From Butyrivibrio sp. (GTDB taxonomy: Bacteria; Bacillota; Clostridia; Lachnospirales; Lachnospiraceae): a DNA stretch of 64,000 nt. Each line of letters begins with the position of its first letter. Position 1 is the first letter of the stretch. The stretch covers positions 279,063 through 343,062 of the forward strand of contig JAFXTN010000008.1 of assembly GCA_017535785.1 (NCBI GenBank), read 5' to 3'. Made by a program: the position numbers and the translations under genes. This document shows positions 51,660 through 60,215 of the stretch, in pieces. Under the pieces are notes generated by a model. It was not told where the DNA came from. It made no database searches and worked only from the letters and a program-made list of their open reading frames with translations.

Positions 51660-52136
51660 ATGGATAGCATAATGGACAAAATTGCAGAGAAGATCAGTGC
51701 TCAGGACCTTATCAGAGCCAATTCACAGGCAGAAACTGCAGAAGCTGCACGCATTAAGCAGGAAGCCGAGCAGTACAGACAGCAGCTTGAAGAGATCAGG
51801 AATAATGACAAGGATTACAGACAGCAGCTTGATGAATTCATGAAGCATAGCAAGGATTATTCCGGAGATTTCGATGTCATCACTGACAAGCTTGCACAAA
51901 ATGAACAGAAAATACATGATATAGGAGTTCAGACTTATCGTAATGTTCAGGCCGTTGTTGAGAAATCCGGCAACAAGACGATGGATGAGCTTAAGGAGAT
52001 AGAGAGAAGGATAGAGACGGTCACTGCTATTTCAGATAATAAGAATGGCGGTCTTATGCCTGTTGTCATCATCACTCTCATAATCTCCGCTGCGAATCTC
52101 GTTATCAATATTTTGAGACTCCTTGGGATAATTTGA
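51660..52136 (+). CDS. Tail-anchored coiled-coil protein of unknown function
   Basis: A protein of about 158 residues. Residues 1-120 are highly charged and helical with heptad-like Leu/Gln/Glu spacing (QYRQQLEEIRNNDKDY repeated as DYRQQLDEFM), so a coiled coil is likely. One hydrophobic helix covers about 133-157 at the very end, giving a C-terminal membrane tail with the coil inside the cell. A strong GGAGGA before the ATG at 51660 makes this start better than the ATG at 51633. No family recognised. Its stop is 27 bases before the M23 peptidase gene, so the two may share a transcript. Confidence 0.62.
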   Translation: MDSIMDKIAEKISAQDLIRANSQAETAEAARIKQEAEQYRQQLEEIRNNDKDYRQQLDEFMKHSKDYSGDFDVITDKLAQNEQKIHDIGVQTYRNVQAVVEKSGNKTMDELKEIERRIETVTAISDNKNGGLMPVVIITLIISAANLVINILRLLGII

Positions 52137-52163
52137 CTAAGTTAGGAAGATTTTTTTACTGTT

Positions 52164-53753
52164 ATGAAGTTTGGAAATACAGTTTTTCACAATAAGATAA
52201 AAATATGGTTTTTGCACAGTTCTCTTTTCATAATAGTACTGTGGATATTGTTCATGCCCAGCATGGTTACTTACCGTAAGGGCGGCAACAACTACTTTAC
52301 CGTAAAGCTCAATGACGTGGTTGTGGGGCATGCGGGCTCCAAGATGGATGCGTACGCTGCCTACAGAAAGGCGAGAAAGGCATTTGCGGTAGGTACGGAA
52401 GAGCTTACTCTTTCGGATGCCGACTTGAGTATCGAGGGCAAGAACATTAACTGGGGAGCAGTGGATTCTTCGGATGCAATGTCTCACAGAATGCTGGATA
52501 TCCTCGCTAAGAACAAGAAGACTACCCTTAACAGGGCTTATTCTATAAAGATCAATCAATTCTCGATCAATCTTTCAAGTATAGAAGAGGTCATGCAGCT
52601 TCTTAATTCATCTATCTACAAGTATGATGAAGAGAAGGCGTTTGACGTTAAGCTTAACTTGGATCCCACGAGAGAAGTTAATGTCCTTACACCAATGGTT
52701 ATCAGTAAGGAAGAAGCCAAAAAGGAAGAAGTGAACGCTGAGAACAAGATGCCGGAGGCAGGTTTCACGGCTCTTGTTACCGAGGAATTCAATAAGGCGG
52801 CTCCGCTTGCCTATGACAGAGATTTCTCGGATTATAAGCTCGGCCTTATGGATATTGATTTTGTCGACAAGGTTGAGATCGTTGAGAGTTATCTTCCCGA
52901 TGAGGAAATAACGGATCTGGCAACGGCGATAGAAGAAGTCACCAAGGATAAAGAGACTCCGACAATATATGAAGTTCAAAAGGGAGATGTTCTCGGAACA
53001 ATTGCAGAGAAATTCAATCTGAGTGTTGAGGCTCTCGTTAAGATGAACGAGACATTGAACGATGAAAATACAATGATCAGAGACGGGGACGAACTTAAGG
53101 TTAATGTTCCCAAGCCTTTGCTTTCCGTAAACTATACTATCGAAGAGTATTACGAGGAAGACTATGAAGCAGAGGTTCAGTACGTTGACAATGATTCCTG
53201 GTATACGACAGAGACTAAGGTGCTTCAGGAGCCTTCTGCCGGACATCGTAAGGTGGTTGCTAAGAGAAACTATACCAACAATGATGTAACAGGAACCGAG
53301 ATAGAAAAGGAAGAGATAACTTATAGGGCAGTTCCCAAGATCGTAGAGAGGGGAACGATCGTGCCTCCTACATATATCAAGCCTATTTCAGGAGGACGAC
53401 TTACTTCCGGATTCGGAAAGAGAAGCAGACCTACCAAGGGAGCCAGCACCATCCATAAGGGAGTCGACTGGGCCACACCTGTCGGAACAGCTGTTAAGGC
53501 ATCTTCATCAGGTACAGTCACAAGAGCCGGATGGGGAAGCGGATACGGATACTGCGTATACATTAAACACCCTGACGGAAAAGAGACCAGATACGGACAT
53601 CTGTCCAAAGTACTTGTTAAGGTAGGACAGAGTGTCGATCAGGGACAAAAGATAGCACTTTCCGGTAATACCGGTGTATCGACAGGACCTCATCTTCACT
53701 TCGAGATCCTTGTAAACGGAACACAGGTTAACCCGTTGAATCTTTTAAATTAA
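52164..53753 (+). CDS. Membrane-anchored LysM-G5-M23 peptidoglycan endopeptidase
   Basis: A 529-residue wall enzyme. An N-terminal anchor lies at about 14-32, then a region of unknown fold to about 265, a LysM domain (YEVQKGDVLGTIAEKFNLS, about 270-315), a G5 domain (about 320-400) and a C-terminal M23 metallopeptidase with GFGKRSRP, HKGVDWATPVG (zinc ligands His and Asp), YGHLS and GPHLHFEIL. The zinc ligands are all present, so it should cleave peptide cross-links. LysM and G5 bind glycan. An AGGAAG lies rather far upstream of the ATG. It ends in a terminator. Confidence 0.92.
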   Translation: MKFGNTVFHNKIKIWFLHSSLFIIVLWILFMPSMVTYRKGGNNYFTVKLNDVVVGHAGSKMDAYAAYRKARKAFAVGTEELTLSDADLSIEGKNINWGAVDSSDAMSHRMLDILAKNKKTTLNRAYSIKINQFSINLSSIEEVMQLLNSSIYKYDEEKAFDVKLNLDPTREVNVLTPMVISKEEAKKEEVNAENKMPEAGFTALVTEEFNKAAPLAYDRDFSDYKLGLMDIDFVDKVEIVESYLPDEEITDLATAIEEVTKDKETPTIYEVQKGDVLGTIAEKFNLSVEALVKMNETLNDENTMIRDGDELKVNVPKPLLSVNYTIEEYYEEDYEAEVQYVDNDSWYTTETKVLQEPSAGHRKVVAKRNYTNNDVTGTEIEKEEITYRAVPKIVERGTIVPPTYIKPISGGRLTSGFGKRSRPTKGASTIHKGVDWATPVGTAVKASSSGTVTRAGWGSGYGYCVYIKHPDGKETRYGHLSKVLVKVGQSVDQGQKIALSGNTGVSTGPHLHFEILVNGTQVNPLNLLN

Positions 53754-53762
53754 AGTAAGTTA

Positions 53763-53803
53763 TCGGTATGGGCGGTCAGTAGGCCGTTCATACCGACTTT
53801 TTT
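53763..53803 (+). terminator. Rho-independent terminator after the M23 gene
   Basis: TCGGTATG pairs with CATACCGA with an inner CGG/CCG stem, then TTTTTT. Its T-tract overlaps the -35 of the next promoter. Confidence 0.78.
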
Positions 53804-53830
53804 GACACCCGTATTGTAATGTGCTATTAA
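53802..53830 (+). promoter_or_regulatory. Sigma-A-type promoter of murA
   Basis: TTGACA at 53802-53807 and TATTAA at 53825-53830 with a 17-base spacer. Confidence 0.6.
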
Positions 53831-53890
53831 TATATCTTGGTTGAGTATGTTTTTTCATACAATACTTAGTACCAAGCAGAGAGGCTGCAT

Positions 53891-55183
53891 ATGGATAAAT
53901 ACGTGATTAAAGGCGGCAATTCTCTCGTAGGTGAAGTTGAGATCGGCGGTGCCAAGAACGCGGCACTACCAATCATTGCTGCTTCACTTATGACGGATGA
54001 GACCGTTGTTATAGAAAATATGCCTGATGAAGCTGATACTAATGTCATGCTTCAGGCCATACAGAGCGCCGGTGCATTTGTTGAGAGGACCGGAGCACAC
54101 TGCGTTAAGATCAATGCATCTCAGATCAAGGGATATACCTTTGATAACGAGTATATCAAGAAGATCAGAGCTTCTTATTATTTCTTGGGAGCGCTTCTTG
54201 GTAAGTGCAGAAAGGCAGGTGTAGTTCCTCCCGGAGGCTGCAGTATTGGTCTTCGTCCTATGGACCAGCATATCAAGGGCTTTAAGGCTCTTGGAGCTGA
54301 GGTGAATATTGAGTACGGCATTATTGATGTTAAGGCTGACAAGCTTGTTGGTAGCCATATCTATCTCGATGTTGTCAGTGTAGGTGCGACTATCAATGTT
54401 ATGATGGCGGCTTGCATGGCAGAGGGTAAGACCATCATCGAGAACGCGGCTAAGGAGCCTCACGTCGTTGATGTAGCTAACTTCCTTAACAGCATGGGAG
54501 CAGATATCAAGGGCGCAGGTACCGATGTCATTAGGATCAAGGGAGTTGAGAAGCTCCACGCTACAGAGTATGCTATCATTCCCGATCAGATCGAGGCAGG
54601 TACATTCATGCTTGCAGCGGCTGCTACAAAGGGTGATATCACGATCAAGAATGTTATTCCCAAGCACTTGGAGTCGATCAGTGCTAAGCTTGTTGAGATG
54701 GGATGCCAGATACATGAATCAGATGACGCAGTTAGAGTAGTTGCTACCAAGAGACTTAACAACACACATGTTAAGACCCTTCCTTATCCGGGATTTCCTA
54801 CGGATATGCAGCCGCAGATCGCAGTTGCATTGGGACTTGCAAGCGGCATCAGTATTGTGACTGAGAGTATCTTTGAGAACAGATTTAAGTACGTTGATGA
54901 ACTGACACGTATGGGAGCAAGCATCAAGGTTGAGGGCAGCACAGCTATCATAGAAGGTGTGGATAAGTACACCGGAGCTGCTATTTCTGCACCTGACCTT
55001 AGAGCGGGAGCAGCACTTGTTATCGCGGCTCTTACAGCTGAAGGTGTCTCAACGGTTGAGAACATCCATTATATCGAGAGAGGTTATGAGGACTTTGATC
55101 TCAAGCTTCGTGAGCTCGGCGCTCAGATCGAGAAGGTGGACAGTGAGTACGATGCTCAGAAGTTCAAACTTAAGAATGCATGA
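53891..55183 (+). CDS. murA: UDP-N-acetylglucosamine 1-carboxyvinyltransferase
   Basis: A 430-residue enzyme for the first committed step of peptidoglycan synthesis, joining phosphoenolpyruvate to UDP-GlcNAc. GEVEIGGAKNAALPII is the N-terminal Lys/Asn substrate block, and PPGGCSIGLRPMDQHI has the catalytic Cys at residue 117, the site of fosfomycin attack in relatives. GVEKLHATEYAIIPDQIEAGT and PYPGFPTDMQPQ are further signatures. The enzyme is complete and has the fosfomycin-sensitive type of Cys. GAGAGG precedes the ATG. It has its own promoter and faces a convergent HD-GYP gene. Confidence 0.96.
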   Translation: MDKYVIKGGNSLVGEVEIGGAKNAALPIIAASLMTDETVVIENMPDEADTNVMLQAIQSAGAFVERTGAHCVKINASQIKGYTFDNEYIKKIRASYYFLGALLGKCRKAGVVPPGGCSIGLRPMDQHIKGFKALGAEVNIEYGIIDVKADKLVGSHIYLDVVSVGATINVMMAACMAEGKTIIENAAKEPHVVDVANFLNSMGADIKGAGTDVIRIKGVEKLHATEYAIIPDQIEAGTFMLAAAATKGDITIKNVIPKHLESISAKLVEMGCQIHESDDAVRVVATKRLNNTHVKTLPYPGFPTDMQPQIAVALGLASGISIVTESIFENRFKYVDELTRMGASIKVEGSTAIIEGVDKYTGAAISAPDLRAGAALVIAALTAEGVSTVENIHYIERGYEDFDLKLRELGAQIEKVDSEYDAQKFKLKNA

Positions 55184-55200
55184 TATGAATTCATAATAAA

Positions 55201-55237
55201 ACCCGGCAGGATGATTCCTGTCGGGTCTTTTGTTTTT
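55201..55237. terminator. Bidirectional terminator between murA and the HD-GYP gene
   Basis: Ten-base arms ACCCGGCAGG and CCTGTCGGGT (one G-T pair) around ATGATT. T-rich tracts flank it on both strands, so it can serve both convergent genes. Confidence 0.75.
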
Positions 55238-55250
55238 TGTGATAATTGCA

Positions 55251-56336
55251 TTAAACGATCTCTTTGATATAAACGCCGGGACACTTTGCAAGATCTATAT
55301 AATTGTCGCCGACTTTAATGGTTGGCTTTGAGAGCTTCATTTTATTTATGAATATGATCTCGCCGATCTCTCCGGTATTTAGTTTTACGGTGTTCAGGAT
55401 GTATGTGTTTACTATGTTTGTTAGGAAGGCGAGGATCATTTCGGGATCGTACTTCTGGAAACCTTCATCTTCAAACATTGAAATCGCGATAAACGGACAC
55501 AGCGGTCCGCGGTAATATCTTGCACTTGTCATCGCATCATATACATCTGCAATGGCAACGAGTTTTGCAAATTTATCGATCTGAGGTCCCTGAAGGTGGT
55601 AAGGATATCCCGAACCGTCGCATCTTTCGTGATGCATAAGGCATGCGTTCTTTACATGCGCACTGATTTCAAGATTCTTTATGCTCTCATAGCCTTGGAT
55701 CGGATGAGTCTTAACTATTGTATATTCATCCTGCGTCAGCTTGGCCGGCTTGGTTATGATCGCTTCGGGGATAAGGATCTTTCCGATATCGTGGAAAAGA
55801 CCTGCCTGAGTTGCGATCTCTATTTCCGAATCGCTCCATTTGAGCCACTGCGCAAGTATGTTTGAGATGAGCGCTACGTTGATACTGTGAGTAAACGTTG
55901 CGTCATCATAGGTTCTCAAATTGTGAAGCATATCAAATACACCCGATGCTGTACGTTCCTTTTCCAGAAGACCGTAGATCGGAGCAGTCATATCTTTTAT
56001 ATTGAGATCATCGTTGTTCGCCAAAATATCTTTTATCGTGTGTTCGAAGTTGGCGGCGCAGACCTCAAAGTCATGTTTAAATTCAATAAATTCGGGGGAA
56101 TGCTTAACGCGCTCAGAATAAGAAAGCCCCAGATTTGGAGAAGAGTTTTCAGATGATAATTCTTGATAGTCATCTTCAACAAGGACGTCGATAACGGAAT
56201 GAAATGCAAGTCTGGCTATTTCTTTCTCGTCAAGTATTGTTCCTTTTTCCAAAAGTGTAGTAGTTGAGTCAAAGGTATGTACATCGTTTGCTAGTACCAT
56301 TCCCGGTACCAACTGTCTGGTAAGAATTCGCTTCAT
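55251..56336 (-). CDS. HD-GYP domain phosphodiesterase-like protein
   Basis: A 361-residue protein, the only minus-strand gene here. The N-terminal 100 residues form a small domain (LVPGMVLANDV) common to DUF3391-like/HD-GYP relatives. The HD-GYP part starts near 125: THSINVALIS, FHDIGKILIPE with the HD metal pair, ILTKPAKL-like KPAKLTQDEY, THPIQGYE and the full MHHERCDGSGYP motif, then ADVYDAMTS. All metal and GYP residues are present, so c-di-GMP hydrolysis is expected. It has a near-perfect promoter and a GAGGG site. Confidence 0.91.
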   Translation of the reverse strand: MKRILTRQLVPGMVLANDVHTFDSTTTLLEKGTILDEKEIARLAFHSVIDVLVEDDYQELSSENSSPNLGLSYSERVKHSPEFIEFKHDFEVCAANFEHTIKDILANNDDLNIKDMTAPIYGLLEKERTASGVFDMLHNLRTYDDATFTHSINVALISNILAQWLKWSDSEIEIATQAGLFHDIGKILIPEAIITKPAKLTQDEYTIVKTHPIQGYESIKNLEISAHVKNACLMHHERCDGSGYPYHLQGPQIDKFAKLVAIADVYDAMTSARYYRGPLCPFIAISMFEDEGFQKYDPEMILAFLTNIVNTYILNTVKLNTGEIGEIIFINKMKLSKPTIKVGDNYIDLAKCPGVYIKEIV

Positions 56337-56380
56337 AAAGCCCTCATAACAGCGTTCTTCAACAAAATAGTGATAACTAA

Positions 56381-56409
56381 ATTATAGTTTTGCACATAGT
56401 GTTTGTCAA
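56381..56409 (-). promoter_or_regulatory. Sigma-A promoter of the HD-GYP gene (minus strand)
   Basis: On the minus strand TTGACA, a 17-base spacer and a perfect TATAAT, about 45 bases before the ATG. Confidence 0.75.
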
Positions 56410-56453
56410 ACAATCAGCGGTATTTCGACTATAAAAATTGCGTCCGAAAATGA

Positions 56454-56482
56454 TTGACACTTTTGCAGTTTAGGACTAACAT
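56454..56482 (+). promoter_or_regulatory. Sigma-A promoter of the ribU leader
   Basis: TTGACA at 56454-56459 and TAACAT at 56477-56482 with a 17-base spacer, just before the FMN riboswitch. Confidence 0.6.
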
Positions 56483-56499
56483 ATCCATTGAAAATAATA

Positions 56500-56611
56500 A
56501 TTCTTCGGGGCAGGGTGAGATTCCCAACCGGCGGTAAAGTCCGCGAGCCGCTTAGGCGGTTGATTTGGTGAGATTCCAAAACCGACAGTACAGTCTGGAT
56601 GAGAGAAGAAT
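56500..56611 (+). promoter_or_regulatory. FMN riboswitch (RFN element)
   Basis: The P1 stem is ATTCTTC at 56500 and GAAGAAT at 56605. The conserved core is clear: GGGGCAGGGTGAGATTCCC, ACCGGCGGTAAAGTCCGCGA, GGTGAGATTCCAAAACCGAC and AGTCTGGATG. Binding of FMN is expected to favour the terminator that follows, reducing riboflavin uptake. The gap 56337-56700 is thus fully explained by two divergent promoters, this aptamer and its expression platform. Confidence 0.96.
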
Positions 56612-56641
56612 GCAATCATATTTGCTATGCTCGATTATCGT

Positions 56642-56671
56642 CCCCAGGTCTTTTAGGCTTTGGGGCTTTTT
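56642..56671 (+). terminator. Expression-platform terminator of the FMN riboswitch
   Basis: CCCCA and TGGGG with imperfect inner pairing, then a run of five T, before the ribU ribosome binding site. Confidence 0.7.
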
Positions 56672-56700
56672 CTTTCTCCTCCCCGAAAAAAGGAGAACGT

Positions 56701-57456
56701 ATGAATCTTATAACCAACATAATGACCAACTTCGCTCGCTTTGGTGCACTCATGGTCATTATCCTTTTGACATTCGTCATTGCTTATCTTTTTGAAAAGA
56801 TCGCGAAGAAGAGACAGGGAGATACCACCAGGGTACTTGATGTAAGAAAACTTGCTATCATCGGTGTTTTCTCAGCTGTAGCATTTGTGCTTATGCTCAT
56901 TGAATTCCCGCTTCCCTTTGCACCGGAATTTTACAAGTTTGATTTCAGCGATATTCCGGCACTTATAGGCGGATTTGCGGCGGGACCGCTTGTGGCTGTT
57001 ATGATCGAGTTCGTTAAGCTTCTTTTGAAGATGGTTTTCAGAGGAACCAATTCGGCATTTGTCGGAGAGATAGCAAACTTTGTTGTCGGAGCGGCATTTG
57101 TGCTTCCTGCGACTATCATCTATAGATTTAAGAAGACCCGAATATCTGCGTTGATGAGCTGCCTTTGCGGTGCGCTTTGCATCACTGTTGCCGGAGTTCT
57201 CCTCAATGCATACTTCCTTTTACCGGCTTATGCGGGTATGTACGGAATGGATATCCAAACTCTTATCGGATATGGAACAGAAATAAATCCTTCAATAAAT
57301 AACCTATTTACATTTTGCTTACTTGCGGTAGCACCGTTCAACCTTTTAAAGGGTGTTGTAGATAGCTTGGTCACCTTCCTTGTTTACAAAAAGCTAAGTC
57401 CGATCCTTAAGAATGGATTTACTTCAACAGCTAAAAAGACTAAAACAGAAGCCTAA
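56701..57456 (+). CDS. ribU: Riboflavin ECF transporter substrate-binding component RibU
   Basis: A protein of about 251 residues with six or seven helices. After an N-terminal helix and a charged linker, VRKLAIIGVFSAVAFVLMLIEFPLP is the S-component opening with its A-x3-A-like stretch; FDFSDIPALIGGFAAGPL and GTNSAFVGEIANF are RibU signatures. A longer frame runs back to 56599 inside the riboswitch, but AAGGAG before the ATG at 56701 decides the start. The energising EcfA and EcfT parts are elsewhere. FMN riboswitch control confirms riboflavin as substrate. Confidence 0.94.
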   Translation: MNLITNIMTNFARFGALMVIILLTFVIAYLFEKIAKKRQGDTTRVLDVRKLAIIGVFSAVAFVLMLIEFPLPFAPEFYKFDFSDIPALIGGFAAGPLVAVMIEFVKLLLKMVFRGTNSAFVGEIANFVVGAAFVLPATIIYRFKKTRISALMSCLCGALCITVAGVLLNAYFLLPAYAGMYGMDIQTLIGYGTEINPSINNLFTFCLLAVAPFNLLKGVVDSLVTFLVYKKLSPILKNGFTSTAKKTKTEA

Positions 57457-57476
57457 AAAGCTTCTGTTTTTTATTT
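57442..57476 (+). terminator. Rho-independent terminator overlapping the ribU stop
   Basis: Eleven-base arms AAAACAGAAGC and GCTTCTGTTTT around CTAAAAA, followed by a T-rich tract. The stop codon lies in the loop. Confidence 0.8.
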
Positions 57477-57511
57477 TGGTGATAAACCCTAACGAACATT
57501 GATCATCCACT

Positions 57512-57540
57512 TTGCCATACACCCTTAAGAATGATATAGT
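57512..57540 (+). promoter_or_regulatory. Sigma-A promoter of the tsaE operon
   Basis: TTGCCA at 57512-57517 and TATAGT at 57535-57540 with a 17-base spacer, about 35 bases before the tsaE ATG. Confidence 0.65.
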
Positions 57541-57574
57541 AAAAGTGGATTTTTATGATTGGTGCGAGGAAAAT

Positions 57575-58012
57575 ATGGAGATAGTTACTAGGCACGAGAC
57601 GTTTAGTGCACAGGAAACCTTTGAAATAGGTAAAAGAATCGGTGAGAACGCCACTCCTGGAATGGTCTATACTTTGATAGGCGATCTTGGCGTTGGCAAG
57701 ACGGTTCTTACGCAAGGCGTTGCGGCGGGACTTGGGATACAGGGACCTGTTAGCAGCCCTACTTTTACAATATTACAGGTGTACGACGAGGGCAGGATCC
57801 CGTTCTATCATTTCGATGTCTACAGGATAGGCGATGTGAGCGAGATGGATGAGATCGGCTACGAAGACTATTTTTACGGAGACGGAGTCTGCTTCATAGA
57901 GTGGGCTAATCTCATAGAAGAGATACTTCCCGAGCACTACACTGAGATCGTTATTGAGAAGAACCTTGAGAAGGGCTTCGATTATCGTCTCATAACAATG
58001 ACATCCAAGTAA
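57575..58012 (+). CDS. tsaE: tRNA t6A synthesis ATPase TsaE
   Basis: A protein of about 145 residues. LIGDLGVGKTVLTQGVA is the P-loop, SSPTFTILQVY the conserved Thr block and FYHFDVYRIGD the family signature; the C-terminal half has CFIEWANLIEEILPE. It helps TsaB-TsaD make the t6A37 base on ANN-reading tRNAs. The frame opens at 57512, inside the promoter; GAGG five bases before the ATG at 57575 fixes the start. First gene of the run up to tsaD and ispD. Confidence 0.95.
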   Translation: MEIVTRHETFSAQETFEIGKRIGENATPGMVYTLIGDLGVGKTVLTQGVAAGLGIQGPVSSPTFTILQVYDEGRIPFYHFDVYRIGDVSEMDEIGYEDYFYGDGVCFIEWANLIEEILPEHYTEIVIEKNLEKGFDYRLITMTSK

Positions 58013-58050
58013 AAGGCGATGTAGCATCGCTATATATAAAGAGAGTTCAA

Positions 58051-59271
58051 ATGAAGATACTTGCAATCGATACATCGGGACTTGTGGGCGCAGTCGCTGT
58101 TTCGGACGGCGATATATTGCTTTCGCAGTTCTCGATACAATATAAAACTACACATTCGGAGATACTTATGCCGATGCTTGATGACATCAGGGAAAAGGTT
58201 CATCTTGATCTCAAGAGCATCGATGCCATTGCAGTGGCGATGGGCCCCGGTTCTTTTACCGGACTTAGGATAGGAAGTGCGACAGCCAAGGGACTGGCGC
58301 TGGCGCTTGATAAGCCTATCATCCCGATACCTACTGTTGACGGCATTGCATATAATCTCTACGGAGTTGAAAAGATAATATGTCCCATGATGGATGCCAG
58401 AAGAGGCCAGGTTTACACCGGCCTTTATACTTTTGTGCCCTGCAAGGGCGAGGGTGAGAGCTGTGAGCAGACCTTCGAGATGCAGGTCATAAACGAGCAG
58501 ATGGCGACATCGGTTGAAGACATAGCAGATAAGATAAACGCGATCGGTAAGCCCGTTGTCCTCTTGGGAGACGGTGTTCCGGTCTACAGAGACAAGCTTG
58601 ATAAGCTTATAAAGGTTCCGTATTCACTTGCTCCTTTTCACCAGAACAGGCAGAATGCCGCTGCACTTGCCGCGCTTGCGGTTCAGTATGCAAATGAAGG
58701 CAGGATGATAAACGGTGATGACTTTGCGCCCGAATACCTCAGGCTTTCACAGGCTGAGAGAGAAGCGAGTGAAAAAGGTACAAACGCAGCACCTACGGAT
58801 AAGATCGCTAAAGCACCCAAGAATCCGGGTATCATAAGAGTGAGCGAGATGACGGCAGAAGACGTATCGGATGCCGCAGCGCTTGAAGCTCTGTGCCTTG
58901 GAAAAGAAGCTTGGACCGAGAAGCAGCTCCTTGAGGCGCTTTCGCTTGATGATACGATATATCTTGTTGCCAAGAAGGCGGGAAGAGTTGTCGGACTGTG
59001 CGGCGTTCGCAATGTTTCGGGAGACGGTGAAGTTACCAATGTATCCGTTTCGGGAGATTGCAGAAGAGAGGGCGTCGGTTACAAGATGGTAAAGCAGCTC
59101 CTTGAGAGGGGCCATGGCATCGGCATCGAGAATTACACTCTGGAAGTCAGAGCAGGCAATGCCGCTGCGATAAGACTTTATGAGAAGCTTGGATTTGTGA
59201 GTGAGGGCGTAAGACCCGGCTTTTACGACGAGCCCAAAGAAGACGCTGTAATATACTGGAAAAGGAAATGA
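58051..59271 (+). CDS. tsaB: TsaB-RimI fusion: t6A synthesis protein joined to a GNAT acetyltransferase
   Basis: A 406-residue protein. Residues 1-235 are TsaB: ILAIDTSGLVGAVAV, VAMGPGSFTGLRIG and MMDARRGQVYTGLY are signatures. After a short charged linker, residues about 260-405 are a RimI-type N-acetyltransferase: IIRVSEMTAEDV, VTNVSVSGDCRREGVGYKM (acetyl-CoA loop, R..G.G form) and EVRAGNAAAIRLYEKLGF. RimI acetylates the N-terminal Ala of ribosomal protein S18 in relatives. In many genomes tsaB and rimI are adjacent genes; here they are one frame. Next gene after 3 bases. Confidence 0.93.
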   Translation: MKILAIDTSGLVGAVAVSDGDILLSQFSIQYKTTHSEILMPMLDDIREKVHLDLKSIDAIAVAMGPGSFTGLRIGSATAKGLALALDKPIIPIPTVDGIAYNLYGVEKIICPMMDARRGQVYTGLYTFVPCKGEGESCEQTFEMQVINEQMATSVEDIADKINAIGKPVVLLGDGVPVYRDKLDKLIKVPYSLAPFHQNRQNAAALAALAVQYANEGRMINGDDFAPEYLRLSQAEREASEKGTNAAPTDKIAKAPKNPGIIRVSEMTAEDVSDAAALEALCLGKEAWTEKQLLEALSLDDTIYLVAKKAGRVVGLCGVRNVSGDGEVTNVSVSGDCRREGVGYKMVKQLLERGHGIGIENYTLEVRAGNAAAIRLYEKLGFVSEGVRPGFYDEPKEDAVIYWKRK

Positions 59272-59274
59272 TTT

Positions 59275-60195
59275 ATGATAGATGTTTGTTTACTTGGAAC
59301 CGGCGGGATGATGCCGCTTCCAAACCGTTTGCTTACGTCGCTTTTCGTTAAGTACAACGGTAGAGGAATATTGATAGATTGCGGAGAAGCGACTCAGATC
59401 GCGATGAAGAAAAAGGGCATCAGCTCCAAGCCTATAGATGTTATCTGCTTTACGCACTACCATGCAGATCACATCAGCGGACTTCCCGGACTTCTTCTTA
59501 CGATGGGAAACGCGGAGAGGACGGAGCCTCTTTTGATGGTCGGTCCCAAGGGACTTGAGAGAGTTGTTAATTCGCTTAGAGTCATCGCACCTGAGCTTCC
59601 ATTTGAGATAAAGTTCAAAGAGCTCAGCGAGAGTGAAGAGTCTTTTGAACTCGAAGGTAATCCTGAGTTTACGATAAATGCATTTAAGGTCAATCACAAT
59701 GTTGTCTGCTATGGCTATTCGATGAACCTTAGAAGACAGGGCAAATTCAATGTCGAGGCCGCAACCGGGGCCGGCATTGACAGGAAATACTGGAACGCAC
59801 TTCAAAAGGGCGAGACGGTAACTCTTGATAACGGCGTTGTTTATACGCCCGATATGGTGCTCGGTGAAGAGAGAAAGGGCATAAAGCTTACCTACACAAC
59901 GGACACCAGACCTACGGACAGCATAGTGACCGGCGCTAAGGATTCAGATCTTTTTATCTGCGAAGGAATGTACGGCGAGCAGGACAAGCTTGCCAAGGCG
60001 CGTGAGCACAAGCACATGACGTTTTATGAGGCGGCCAATCTCGCCAAGAAAGCGGGGGTGAAAGAGCTGTGGCTTACGCATTACAGCCCGTCGCTGGTCA
60101 ATCCGAAAGAATTTTTACCTGATACCAAAAAGATATTTGAAAAGACTGTGGCAGCCAAAGACGGCCGCAGCGTGACACTAAGATTCGAAGAATAA
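59275..60195 (+). CDS. rnz: Ribonuclease Z
   Basis: A 306-residue metallo-beta-lactamase-fold enzyme that trims tRNA 3' ends. FTHYHADHISGLPG is the HxHxDH zinc motif, VNHNVVCYGYS the next His block, TYTTDTRPTD the Asp block and EHKHMTF and LTHYSPS the later His ligands. This is the arrangement of the short RNase Z/ElaC family, with somewhat unusual loops. Three bases from the tsaB-rimI stop, so in the same operon; a tRNA-processing role matches the t6A genes around it. Confidence 0.9.
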   Translation: MIDVCLLGTGGMMPLPNRLLTSLFVKYNGRGILIDCGEATQIAMKKKGISSKPIDVICFTHYHADHISGLPGLLLTMGNAERTEPLLMVGPKGLERVVNSLRVIAPELPFEIKFKELSESEESFELEGNPEFTINAFKVNHNVVCYGYSMNLRRQGKFNVEAATGAGIDRKYWNALQKGETVTLDNGVVYTPDMVLGEERKGIKLTYTTDTRPTDSIVTGAKDSDLFICEGMYGEQDKLAKAREHKHMTFYEAANLAKKAGVKELWLTHYSPSLVNPKEFLPDTKKIFEKTVAAKDGRSVTLRFEE

Positions 60196-60215
60196 GACAG
60201 GGGGCTTAGACTAAG

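Noticed and set aside
56599-56700. Longer N-terminus for RibU
   Set aside because: It would be translated from inside the FMN aptamer and its terminator; the AAGGAG before 56701 marks the real start.
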